From Spirochaetaceae bacterium (GTDB taxonomy: Bacteria; Spirochaetota; Spirochaetia; SZUA-6; Fen-1364), in the NCBI GenBank assembly GCA_003154555.1, contig PMDT01000264.1:7054-12411 (forward strand): a DNA stretch of 5,358 nt. The letters are read 5' to 3'. Numbering within the stretch: position 1 is the stretch's first letter; each line of letters opens with the position of its first letter. Position numbers and translations under genes: made by a program. This document shows positions 1 through 5,358 of this stretch, in pieces. A model generated the notes under the pieces. That model had not been told where the DNA came from and made no database searches. It saw only the letters and a list, made by a program, of their open reading frames with translations.

Positions 1-61
1 GGAGAAGATAGTCACGGGCGACGACAGGAGAATGACCCTTTGGCGCGACAACGCCGCAACG

Positions 62-90
62 TTGCCATATATATGCTTTCGTGATATGCT
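62..90 (+). promoter_or_regulatory. Candidate vapBC promoter
   Basis: TTGCCA at 62-67 (5 of 6 to the sigma-70 -35 consensus) is followed after 17 bp by TATGCT at 85-90 (4 of 6 to the -10). Transcription would begin around 96-98, right at the preferred vapB ATG. That would give a leaderless or nearly leaderless mRNA and would explain the missing Shine-Dalgarno sequence. The hexamers are seen in the sequence; promoter activity is inferred. Confidence 0.4.
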
Positions 91-99
91 GATGCATAT
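84..99. promoter_or_regulatory. Inverted repeat, candidate VapB operator
   Basis: A perfect inverted repeat, ATATGC (84-89), spacer TGAT, GCATAT (94-99). It overlaps the candidate -10 box and the vapB start codon. A further copy of ATATGC lies at 71-76. Ribbon-helix-helix antitoxins usually autoregulate by binding short palindromes at this place, so it is a plausible operator. The arms are short, so chance occurrence is not excluded. Confidence 0.4.
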
Positions 100-337
100 G
101 AGGACGACGCTGAACATCGACGATGCAATCATGAAGCTGGTCAAGAAGCGTGCGGCTGAAAGCGGCAGGACTATCACCGAGCTCGTTGAGCATGCCCTTC
201 AAAGAGAAGTGTCCGGGCAACAACCCCGTGCAGCACGGTTCACCCTTAGGTGGAATGCCGTTGCAGGCAAGGCGCAGCCCGGCATCGACCTTGCCGACAG
301 AGACTCGCTGTATGATGCAATGGAGCGCGGCAGATGA
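98..337 (+). CDS. vapB: VapB-type ribbon-helix-helix antitoxin
   Basis: A 79-residue protein that probably neutralises the PIN toxin encoded directly downstream and represses the operon. Residues 1-38 look like a ribbon-helix-helix DNA-binding fold: a short beta strand (RTTLNIDD, residues 2-9) followed by two helices around KLVKKRAAESGRT and TELVEHALQ. The tail, with PGIDLADRDSLYDAM (61-75), is the segment that in this antitoxin class usually wraps around the toxin. The start at 98 is chosen because the strand begins at once, as is usual in VapB proteins. In-frame ATGs also lie at 32, 86 and 92. None has a well-spaced Shine-Dalgarno sequence; AGGAG at 26-30 is only one base from the ATG at 32. 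The stop overlaps the toxin start (ATGA, 334-337), which indicates translational coupling. The family is assigned by pattern recognition; the exact VapB subfamily is unknown. Confidence 0.87.
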   Translation: MRTTLNIDDAIMKLVKKRAAESGRTITELVEHALQREVSGQQPRAARFTLRWNAVAGKAQPGIDLADRDSLYDAMERGR

Positions 338-780
338 TTGCCGTGGACACGAATGTCCTTGTCTTCGCGCACCGCCTGGATTCCGCATATCACGCGCAAG
401 CTGCTGCCTGGCTCCGCTTCCTTGCCGAAGGGGAAGAGCCGTGGGGAATACCCATCTTCTGCCTTGGGGAATTCGTCCGCGTCGTGACTCATCGACGCGT
501 CTTCGATCCACCCTCCACCCTCGCGCAGGCAATCGATGCCGTGGACGCGCTTCTTGAGAGTCCTTCCGCGCGAATCCTGATGCCGGAAGGCGGACACTGG
601 TCCCTGTTGCGAGCTTCCCTGCTCGCGGCCGAAGCAACTGGCAACCTTGTCTTCGATGCCCAGATCGCCGCCCTCTGCAGGGAGCACGGCGTTGAACGCC
701 TGCTCAGTCAGGACCGCGACTTTCGAAGGTTCCCCGAGCTGAACCTCGTGACTCTCGATGTCGTCCCAGAAAAGGAGTAG
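334..780 (+). CDS. vapC: VapC-type PIN-domain ribonuclease toxin
   Basis: A 148-residue PIN-domain protein, the usual length for VapC. PIN toxins are Mg2+-dependent endoribonucleases, often cutting tRNA or rRNA to stop translation, and are held inactive by the cognate antitoxin. The acidic active-site set is complete: D5 in AVDTNVLVF, E46 in LGEFVRVV, D108 in VFDAQIAAL, and D127/D129 in SQDRDFRRF. The toxin should therefore be catalytically competent. Its ATG lies inside the last codons of the antitoxin gene (4-bp overlap), so the two are presumably co-transcribed and coupled. Base composition is high in GC (about 63% on the line 541-600), like the lipoprotein gene next to it. The 3' end stops 5 bp short of the end of a gene on the opposite strand. 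The RNA target cannot be told from sequence. Confidence 0.93.
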   Translation: MIAVDTNVLVFAHRLDSAYHAQAAAWLRFLAEGEEPWGIPIFCLGEFVRVVTHRRVFDPPSTLAQAIDAVDALLESPSARILMPEGGHWSLLRASLLAAEATGNLVFDAQIAALCREHGVERLLSQDRDFRRFPELNLVTLDVVPEKE

Positions 781-785
781 CCACC

Positions 786-2411
786 TCAGTCCATGGGACG
801 TGACAGCCCCTGTTCGACGCCCGCACCGTAGGAATGCTTTCCCGCGGACCCGAAGCTGTTGCCGACACCGAGATACAACGCCGCCTCCGGCGCATCTGGA
901 GGGGTGTCCAGGAAATATGCCAGCGTCGGACTGGCATAGGCCGTGAAATCGCACCGCTCCGCCGCGAGGATGGAGCCGCGCTCGCACGTGGCAAGCGAAG
1001 CCTCCCGCACGTCGAAAATGAAACGGCAGTCCTCAAGGAGCACGCGCCCCTTTGGGCCCAGGTAGATGCCGGCGTCGCCAAGAAGGTCGATGCCCTGCAG
1101 AATCACATCGGCACTGACCCCGATGGCCGCAAGGCCGCTCTTTCCCGCGTACCGAAGGGTCGTATGCCGAGGATCGCCGATGATGCGGATGGACTTGTCG
1201 AGATTGAGCGTGGAACGAATCACGTAATCGCCCGCGGCCAGCTTGATCGTATCACCTTCGGAAGCGTTCAGAATGGCGGAGCTGAGGTCCTGTCGCGGAT
1301 CGACGGCGTTGGGCCGCACCTCCCAGAGCCGCGCGCCGCGCGTCCTGAATGTCCATGAAAGCGTTTCAGTTTTGCCGGCGATCTTCAACTCGGCACGCAC
1401 CGCGTACGCCACGCCCCGCTCGAGCGGCTGCTTTGGAAGGACGAAAACCGCGTCGTAGTTGTCCCGGTACCCCTGCACGATGGAGGCAGCGTCCCCGGAA
1501 TAAATGCTCATGTCGGGCGATGCAACGGCGGGCTTTCCCGGAAAGCTCACCCACGCGGGCACCACGTCTCCCCGCTCATTCGTGACAGTGACCGCCGCAT
1601 TCTCAAAGGCCTTCACATCATCCCAGACGAGCGAGATGGTGATGGGATAGCCTGTGGGCGGGTCGTTCGGTTGATGCCCCGGCCGCGGATCTGGAAACTC
1701 GTTGTTGAAGGTGGACAAGGCATCGTTGAATCCATCGGGCGGGAAGACAATGAAACGGAAAGGACGCTTTGGCTTTGCCGATCCTGCCGCCGGCTCCCGT
1801 GTGACGAAAAGCGTCCCGCCGCCAATCTTTGCCGCGTCATAGCTGGAACCCATGCCCACGCGGGTCTCCTCCGGCCGCAGGAACTGCACCCGGTGGAACA
1901 CTCCGCTCATGAGCCCTTCAAGAGCATCCAGGGGATCCGGATCTGCCCCCACGAGTCCGCTCGTCCTCGCCGCTTCGTCCCCCGCCTTCGTGTAGTATCT
2001 GTTTGACGCGATCTCGAAATGACCGAAGGCGATGTTTGCGCCCGCGTTTGCCAGCAGGTAATCGGCATGCGCCTGGCCCATCACGCTCAAGCGTGGATCG
2101 TACACGTACGGCGCGAGCCCGGCCGCCGCGCGATACTGGTTGAGCCGATTCAGCGCTAGCGCGCGATCGATCGGGTAGCCCTTGGGCAGGTCGATGAGCT
2201 TCGGCACCTCGGCCAACGGTGCGGGAAGGGGCGCCTTGAGGATGCGGGCAAGGCCGGCGAGCGCGGAAGGAAGCGCCGAGACTGCCGGAGCGGCGGCGGC
2301 CGTCGCCGCACCTGTGCCAGGCGTCACCGAAGCGGGGCCCGCGTCGGAGAAGCTGAAGCATGAGGTGAGGAGCAGAGCGCCCGCCAGAAGAAGCAGCAGT
2401 TTTCGTGACAT
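786..2411 (-). CDS. Lipoprotein with CAP/SCP, Ig-like and beta-helix domains
   Basis: A 541-residue predicted exported lipoprotein. Residues 1-18 form a lipoprotein signal peptide: MSRK, a leucine-rich core, then lipobox L15-T16-S17-C18. Residues 19-70 are an Ala/Pro-rich linker. Residues 82-205 resemble a CAP/SCP domain: LNRLNQYRAAAGLAPY, H115 in QAHADYLL, H131 in FGHFEI, H173 in VFHRVQFL and the closing RVGMGSSY. The usual GEN motif is not evident (AGDEAART instead). Residues 252-357 look like an Ig-like beta domain ending LSWTFRT. Residues 366-500 look like a right-handed beta-helix: SSAILNASEGDTIKLAAG, SIRIIGD, then rungs such as VILQGIDLLG and VLLEDCRFIF. No catalytic role can be assigned; it may bind or organise cell-surface material. 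The start at 2411 is chosen because it gives a normal signal peptide but has no clear ribosome site. An in-frame ATG at 2468, with AGGA 7 bp upstream, would add 19 residues before the signal peptide. Sequence is very GC-rich (45 of 60 bases on the line 2221-2280). Confidence 0.82.
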   Translation of the reverse strand: MSRKLLLLLAGALLLTSCFSFSDAGPASVTPGTGAATAAAAPAVSALPSALAGLARILKAPLPAPLAEVPKLIDLPKGYPIDRALALNRLNQYRAAAGLAPYVYDPRLSVMGQAHADYLLANAGANIAFGHFEIASNRYYTKAGDEAARTSGLVGADPDPLDALEGLMSGVFHRVQFLRPEETRVGMGSSYDAAKIGGGTLFVTREPAAGSAKPKRPFRFIVFPPDGFNDALSTFNNEFPDPRPGHQPNDPPTGYPITISLVWDDVKAFENAAVTVTNERGDVVPAWVSFPGKPAVASPDMSIYSGDAASIVQGYRDNYDAVFVLPKQPLERGVAYAVRAELKIAGKTETLSWTFRTRGARLWEVRPNAVDPRQDLSSAILNASEGDTIKLAAGDYVIRSTLNLDKSIRIIGDPRHTTLRYAGKSGLAAIGVSADVILQGIDLLGDAGIYLGPKGRVLLEDCRFIFDVREASLATCERGSILAAERCDFTAYASPTLAYFLDTPPDAPEAALYLGVGNSFGSAGKHSYGAGVEQGLSRPMD

Positions 2412-2555
2412 GGTTGTGGCTATCGTACCGCGCTGCGCCCGGTCGTCAAGGCGCGGAGGCAGGGCCATCGAGCAATCCTGTCTCGCCCTGCCCGTCCCGC
2501 AAGCGCTGGGTCTTTTGAAATAGTTTCCTATCATCAGGATGCAAATGAGCACGGC

Positions 2556-2564
2556 ATCTCGTCA
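2556..2564 (+). repeat. Direct repeat ATCTCGTCA, left copy
   Basis: ATCTCGTCA occurs here, 21 bp before the ATPase start codon, and again at 4519-4527, just past the DUF4276 gene. The two copies bracket the whole lower-GC two-gene cassette. Similarity continues slightly outward if one base is inserted (GC before this copy, GCA before the other). It might mark a target duplication or recombination joint. It is short enough that chance remains possible. Confidence 0.45.
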
Positions 2565-2574
2565 AAGTCCTCAA

Positions 2575-2580
2575 GAGGGG
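2575..2580 (+). promoter_or_regulatory. Ribosome binding site for the ATPase gene
   Basis: GAGGGG at 2575-2580 contains GAGG with 7 bp to the ATG at 2586. It is the best ribosome site in the area and is why 2586 is preferred over the in-frame ATG at 2661. Confidence 0.6.
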
Positions 2581-2585
2581 CTACT

Positions 2586-3767
2586 ATGCGCAACAAAGAT
2601 AATGCCTGGAGCGAAGAGACATTTGCCAGCGAAGCAACCCAGCAACGGGGATGGGCCCTGATGCCAGAACTGGAATCGATAACCGTCAAGGGATTCAAGA
2701 GCATCGCCTCCATTGAGGCTCTCCCATTGGGAGATGTGAATGTCTTGATCGGACCAAATGGATCCGGCAAGTCGAATTTTATCGGAGTCTTTTCGTTTCT
2801 CAATGCCATCCGTGAAGGCCGGCTCCAGGACTTCACACTAAGGCAAGGCGGTGCGGAAAGAATACTTCATTTCGGCTCGAAGCAGACAAAAAGCATCGTC
2901 ATCCAGATTACTTTCAAAGATCAGATCAATGCCTACGAGATTGAATTGCAACCAACGGAAAGCGATGAGCTGGTCCCGGCGGACGAATCAGTCTATTTCT
3001 GGGACAAATCCAGGCATGACAAACCTTTTCGCCAATCTCTAGAGAGAAACGGCAAAGAAGCCGGCATAAGCTCTCAAAACTCCACTCGAATTGCGACGTA
3101 CATTCGAGCCCATCTTGATAGGTGGAGGCTTTATCATTTTCATGATACCAGCACAAGCTCTCCAATGAAAAAGGCAGCCAGCACAAATGACAATCGTTTC
3201 CTTCGTCCGGATGGATCAAATCTCGCTCCCTTCCTGTTTTTTTTGAGAGAGCGCTACGAAGCGGACTTCAATCTTATCCAGAACGCCATCAGAAGAGTTG
3301 CGCCATTTTTCAAGGAATTTGTTCTTGAGCAGGACCGTCTGAACCCTGACGTGATGCGACTCGAATGGCGCCACGAAAAATCGGATGCGTATTTCGATTC
3401 GAGCTCACTGTCAGATGGCACCCTTCGATTCATAGCGCTTGCGGCGCTCTTGATGCAGCCGGCATTTCTTCGGCCTTCGGTAATACTCCTCGACGAACCC
3501 GAACTTGGTCTCCATCCCTACGCCATTGAAATGGTCGCCGCTCTTATCAAGGGAGCATCGCAGGTGACGCAAGTTGTTGTCTCCACGCAATCTTCGCTGT
3601 TTCTAGATCATTTCGAACCTGAGAACGTTCTTGTCGCGAACAGATATGAAGGAGCAACGATTTTCAATCGCCTTGATCCAGACCAATTGGAATCATGGCT
3701 TGAAAGCTACAGCCTGGGCCAGTTGTGGGAAAAAAACAAGTTCGGCGGCAGGCCCGACAGAGAATGA
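2586..3767 (+). CDS. AAA family (ABC/RecF-like, AAA_21) ATPase, DUF4276 partner
   Basis: A 393-residue soluble ATPase of the ABC/RecF/OLD type. Motifs in order: SITVKGFKSI (31-40), Walker A GPNGSGKS (56-63), a central region with DRWRLYHFHDTS (178-189) as in relatives paired with DUF4276, ABC signature-like SLSDGTLRF (274-282), Walker B VILLDEP with D303-E304, and ELGLHP (306-311). The switch segment reads VVVSTQSS (330-337), with Gln335 where many ABC-type ATPases have the H-loop His. The C-terminus YSLGQLWEKNKFGGRP (375-390) also matches my memory of this family. It presumably dimerises on ATP and controls the downstream protein, with which it overlaps by 4 bp. ABC-ATPase plus TOPRIM-like pairs (OLD, Gabija, PARIS) are anti-phage systems, so defence is a reasonable inference, not shown. 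The first 25 residues, before MPELESI, look unconserved; 2661 is the alternative start (368 residues). GC is lower than in flanking genes (24 of 60 bases at 2881-2940). Confidence 0.93.
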   Translation: MRNKDNAWSEETFASEATQQRGWALMPELESITVKGFKSIASIEALPLGDVNVLIGPNGSGKSNFIGVFSFLNAIREGRLQDFTLRQGGAERILHFGSKQTKSIVIQITFKDQINAYEIELQPTESDELVPADESVYFWDKSRHDKPFRQSLERNGKEAGISSQNSTRIATYIRAHLDRWRLYHFHDTSTSSPMKKAASTNDNRFLRPDGSNLAPFLFFLRERYEADFNLIQNAIRRVAPFFKEFVLEQDRLNPDVMRLEWRHEKSDAYFDSSSLSDGTLRFIALAALLMQPAFLRPSVILLDEPELGLHPYAIEMVAALIKGASQVTQVVVSTQSSLFLDHFEPENVLVANRYEGATIFNRLDPDQLESWLESYSLGQLWEKNKFGGRPDRE

Positions 3768-4453
3768 AACGGTTACTCGTACATGTTGAGGGCAGCAGCG
3801 AGGAAACCTTTATCAAGGAGCTCGTCGCCCCTTATCTTTATCTGCACGGGTATTCAAGCGTATCACCACGCTTGCTGGGGAATTCGCGGCAACGTACGAA
3901 GCGCGGCGGCGCCAGATCCTGGCAAGGAGTAAAGAAAGAAATCATCCGCCACATGATGGAAGACAAAGGATGCTACTCCACGACAATGGTTGATTTTTAT
4001 GGATTACCTGCGCAGGGCGAAGGTGCGTGGCCGGGCCGCGCGGCAGCCGATCAGGCCTTGCCCCATACAAAAGCAAGCATGGTAGAACAGGCAATTGCGA
4101 TGGATATTTGTGAGTTCTTGGCAGTTGAGCCGGATGTTTGCAGATTTATCCCTTTTTTAGTGATGCATGAATTTGAAGGGCTGCTCTTTAGTGACTGCCA
4201 CAAACTCGCCATCTGTATCGGACGTCGGGACATAGAGACGCAGCTTCAGGCTGTCCGAGATTCGTTCGGAAGTCCTGAAGAAATAAATGATTCTCCCAAT
4301 ACGGCCCCATCGAAAAGAGTCCTGTCTCTGTTTCCTGGTTATCAGAAAGTGATTATGGGCAACATTGCCGCGATCGAAATCGGACTCGACACGATCCGGG
4401 CGCAATGTCCGCATTTTTCGGATTGGATTTCCAAGCTTGAATCCCTGACGTAA
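3764..4453 (+). CDS. DUF4276 family protein (TOPRIM-like, putative nuclease)
   Basis: A 229-residue protein that I recognise as DUF4276. Landmarks: LLVHVEGSSEETFIKEL (4-20), with E9 and E13 like the acidic start of a TOPRIM fold; TTMVDFYGLP (73-82) with D77; RFIPFLVMHEFEGLLFSD (127-144) with H135, E136 and E138; EEINDSPNTAPSKR (172-185); and IGLDTIRAQCPHFSDW (206-221). The strong acidic residues suggest metal binding and nucleic-acid cleavage, but no activity is proven by the sequence. No signal peptide or membrane segment is seen. The ATG at 3764 overlaps the ATPase stop (ATGA), fits the family's N-terminus (M-K-R-L-L-V-H-V-E-G) and argues for coupled translation and a joint complex. An upstream in-frame ATG at 3725 would add 13 basic residues inside the ATPase gene and is not preferred. 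GC is 28 of 60 on the line 4081-4140, matching the ATPase gene rather than the neighbours. Confidence 0.9.
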   Translation: MKRLLVHVEGSSEETFIKELVAPYLYLHGYSSVSPRLLGNSRQRTKRGGARSWQGVKKEIIRHMMEDKGCYSTTMVDFYGLPAQGEGAWPGRAAADQALPHTKASMVEQAIAMDICEFLAVEPDVCRFIPFLVMHEFEGLLFSDCHKLAICIGRRDIETQLQAVRDSFGSPEEINDSPNTAPSKRVLSLFPGYQKVIMGNIAAIEIGLDTIRAQCPHFSDWISKLESLT

Positions 4454-4495
4454 GATGACGCTCTTTACTCCGCCTCGCTTCTGAGAACCTTACGT
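4448..4495. repeat. 7-bp inverted repeat at end of the cassette
   Basis: ACGTAAG (4448-4454, including the DUF4276 stop codon) is matched by CTTACGT (4489-4495), a perfect 7-bp inverted repeat with a 34-bp spacer. It lacks the short GC-rich stem and T-run of an intrinsic terminator. It could be a weak structure, a protein site or chance. Confidence 0.3.
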
Positions 4496-4518
4496 GTGTT
4501 CATCGCCATAGGCTCGCA

Positions 4519-4527
4519 ATCTCGTCA
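4519..4527 (+). repeat. Direct repeat ATCTCGTCA, right copy
   Basis: Second copy of the 9-bp repeat found at 2556-2564. It overlaps the stop codon of the type III restriction gene (TCA at 4525-4527 on the + strand). If the cassette inserted here, it did so at the very 3' end of that gene without damaging its coding sequence. Confidence 0.45.
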
Positions 4528-5358
4528 TTGATTCATCAGCACGTCGTCCACGCTACGGGCGACGATGTACCTGGCCGGCTTTTCGCCTTGCTCGATCGCT
4601 TTGAAATGAGCCCTGCCGCAAGCGATCTTCGCGGCTTCAGTCTCCCGCAGGTCATCCAGAAGCATTCCCGCCTTGGTCTCCACGACAAAGTAGAGCCTCT
4701 CTCCTTCATCAGTCTCAACAAGCACGGCCCAGTCGGGATTGTAGCCGCCAAGTGGCGTAGGCACCGTGAACCAACCTGGCAGCTTCGCGTAGACCTTGAT
4801 CGCGCTGTTCTTCTCGAGTTGGTCAGCGAAGGTCTTTTCCGTGTCGGAGTCGTAGACCACCTGCTCGTGCACCGACTTTTGCACATCGACCAGGTTCTTG
4901 AGGTAGCCGGTCAGCTCCTCGGTCTCGAACAGCTCTTGGGCGTAGTAGTGCTCGTCCCCGAGCCGTTGGTACTTGATGCCGTCCACCAGAGCCAAGCGCT
5001 TGCACCGGTTGATTGCCTCACCCGCAATCTCGATGAACTGCTGCGGGTTCCGCTTGAAATCGTCGAGGCGGCCACTGTTGCTCAGCACCTGTTGAATCGT
5101 ACGACGCGTGAGCTGCGTTCGATCTTGGAGATCCGTGAGCAAGTCGGGTAGCTCGATGTCGCCTTCGTCCAAGACAACGGTGCCCGCGCCTTCGCGCTCG
5201 GTGGCATCGACGCCTGCTTTGCCAATGGCGATGTCCGCCTTGCGCCACTGCAAGCGTGTCTTGGCTACTGCCGGTGCATCCCTCAATGCATGGGTGCAGC
5301 TCTCGACCAGCTTCACGTTGTCGAACGCCACGCGGTAGGTGGTCTTGTGCTTGATGCG
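4525..5358 (-). CDS. res: Type III restriction enzyme Res subunit, C-terminal part (partial)
   Basis: The last 277 residues of a leftward gene whose 5' part lies beyond 5358. The reading frame is open to the window edge, beginning RIKHKTTYRVAFDN. Type III Res subunits join an SF2 ATPase/translocase to a C-terminal PD-(D/E)XK nuclease and work with a Mod methyltransferase to cut unmethylated DNA. The nuclease domain is here (numbered from the edge): DSDTEKTFADQL with E174, then GGYNPDWAVL with D209, and YFVVETKAG with E227 and K229. All core residues are present, so cleavage should be possible if the rest is intact. The whole protein is usually around 900-1000 residues. A mod gene is normally upstream, hence to the right of this window. 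The gene converges on the DUF4276 gene, with a 71-bp gap. GC is 34 of 60 on the line 4801-4860, higher than the adjacent cassette. A GTG at 5331 is internal, not a start. Confidence 0.9.
   Translation of the reverse strand, partial: RIKHKTTYRVAFDNVKLVESCTHALRDAPAVAKTRLQWRKADIAIGKAGVDATEREGAGTVVLDEGDIELPDLLTDLQDRTQLTRRTIQQVLSNSGRLDDFKRNPQQFIEIAGEAINRCKRLALVDGIKYQRLGDEHYYAQELFETEELTGYLKNLVDVQKSVHEQVVYDSDTEKTFADQLEKNSAIKVYAKLPGWFTVPTPLGGYNPDWAVLVETDEGERLYFVVETKAGMLLDDLRETEAAKIACGRAHFKAIEQGEKPARYIVARSVDDVLMNQ

Larger units (their letters stand above)
2412..2585. other. Divergent intergenic region
   Basis: This 174-bp gap separates the lipoprotein gene (leftward) from the ATPase gene (rightward), so it should hold both promoters. 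The left half is GC-rich like the lipoprotein gene; from about 2511 it becomes AT-richer. TTGAAA (2515-2520) and TATCAT (2529-2534) resemble -35 and -10 boxes, but only 8 bp separate them, so they do not form one promoter. No promoter can be assigned firmly. The region also contains one copy of the flanking 9-bp repeat. Confidence 0.5.

Noticed and set aside
1..84. Open frame from the left edge to TGA at 82-84, a possible end of an upstream gene
   Set aside because: Only about 27 codons, no recognisable sequence, and another frame is open too; not enough to call a gene.
199..987. Long open frame on the - strand across vapB and vapC
   Set aside because: It overlaps two well-supported genes on the other strand, its translation is rich in Arg, Gly and Cys with no recognisable motif, and it is typical of shadow frames in GC-rich DNA.
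834..1358. Open frame on the + strand within the lipoprotein gene
   Set aside because: It is antisense to the beta-helix coding region and has no recognisable domain; the - strand protein explains the sequence.
2412..2552. 47-residue N-terminal extension of the lipoprotein from an ATG at 2552
   Set aside because: It would put a charged, unrelated stretch before a perfectly placed lipoprotein signal peptide. The ATG at 2468, with a modest ribosome site, is kept as an alternative only.
4448..4495. Intrinsic terminator for the DUF4276 gene
   Set aside because: The 7-bp inverted repeat has a 34-bp loop, is not GC-rich and is not followed by a T-run.
2527..4512. Imperfect inverted ends of the cassette (CCTAT then GATG at 2527-2541; CATC then ATAGG at 4501-4512)
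   Set aside because: The matching blocks are 4-5 bp with spacers of unequal length (6 and 3 bp). This is too weak for terminal repeats.
4528..5151. Open frame on the + strand of 207 codons opposite res
   Set aside because: It is antisense to the Res nuclease domain, whose PD-(D/E)XK residues are clear; the + strand translation has no recognisable family.

Overview
The window looks like a stretch of accessory genome from a GC-rich bacterium, most likely Gram-negative because it encodes a typical LLTSC-type lipoprotein. No gene here fixes the phylum. It carries five complete genes and one partial gene. Four of the six belong to toxin-antitoxin or defence-type families.

Left part (about 1-780, + strand): a vapBC-type toxin-antitoxin pair. 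A ribbon-helix-helix antitoxin overlaps a PIN-domain RNase toxin by 4 bp. A small inverted repeat and promoter-like hexamers sit directly at the antitoxin start.

Centre-left (786-2411, - strand, converging on vapC with only 5 bp between): a 541-residue predicted lipoprotein. It has an unusual order of parts: lipobox, low-complexity Ala/Pro linker, CAP/SCP-like domain, Ig-like beta domain, then a right-handed beta-helix (pectate-lyase-like) C-terminus. Its function is unknown.

Centre-right (2586-4453, + strand): a tightly coupled two-gene cassette, an ABC/RecF-like AAA ATPase (AAA_21 type) overlapping by 4 bp a DUF4276 protein with TOPRIM-like acidic motifs. This is the ATPase-plus-putative-nuclease layout of several anti-phage systems. 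Counted by eye, sampled lines are clearly lower in GC (about 40-53%) than the flanking genes (about 57-75%). A 9-bp direct repeat, ATCTCGTCA, lies just outside each end of the cassette (2556-2564 and 4519-4527). Both facts suggest the pair arrived as a unit.

Right edge (4525-5358, - strand): the C-terminal 277 residues of a type III restriction enzyme Res subunit, including its PD-(D/E)XK nuclease domain. The helicase part and the expected mod gene would lie beyond position 5358. With the ATPase/DUF4276 pair and vapBC, this makes the locus look like a small defence island. The best candidate for an under-described system is the ATPase-DUF4276 pair. No tRNA, rRNA, CRISPR array, transposase or convincing intrinsic terminator was found, and no gene-free stretch exceeds 180 bp.
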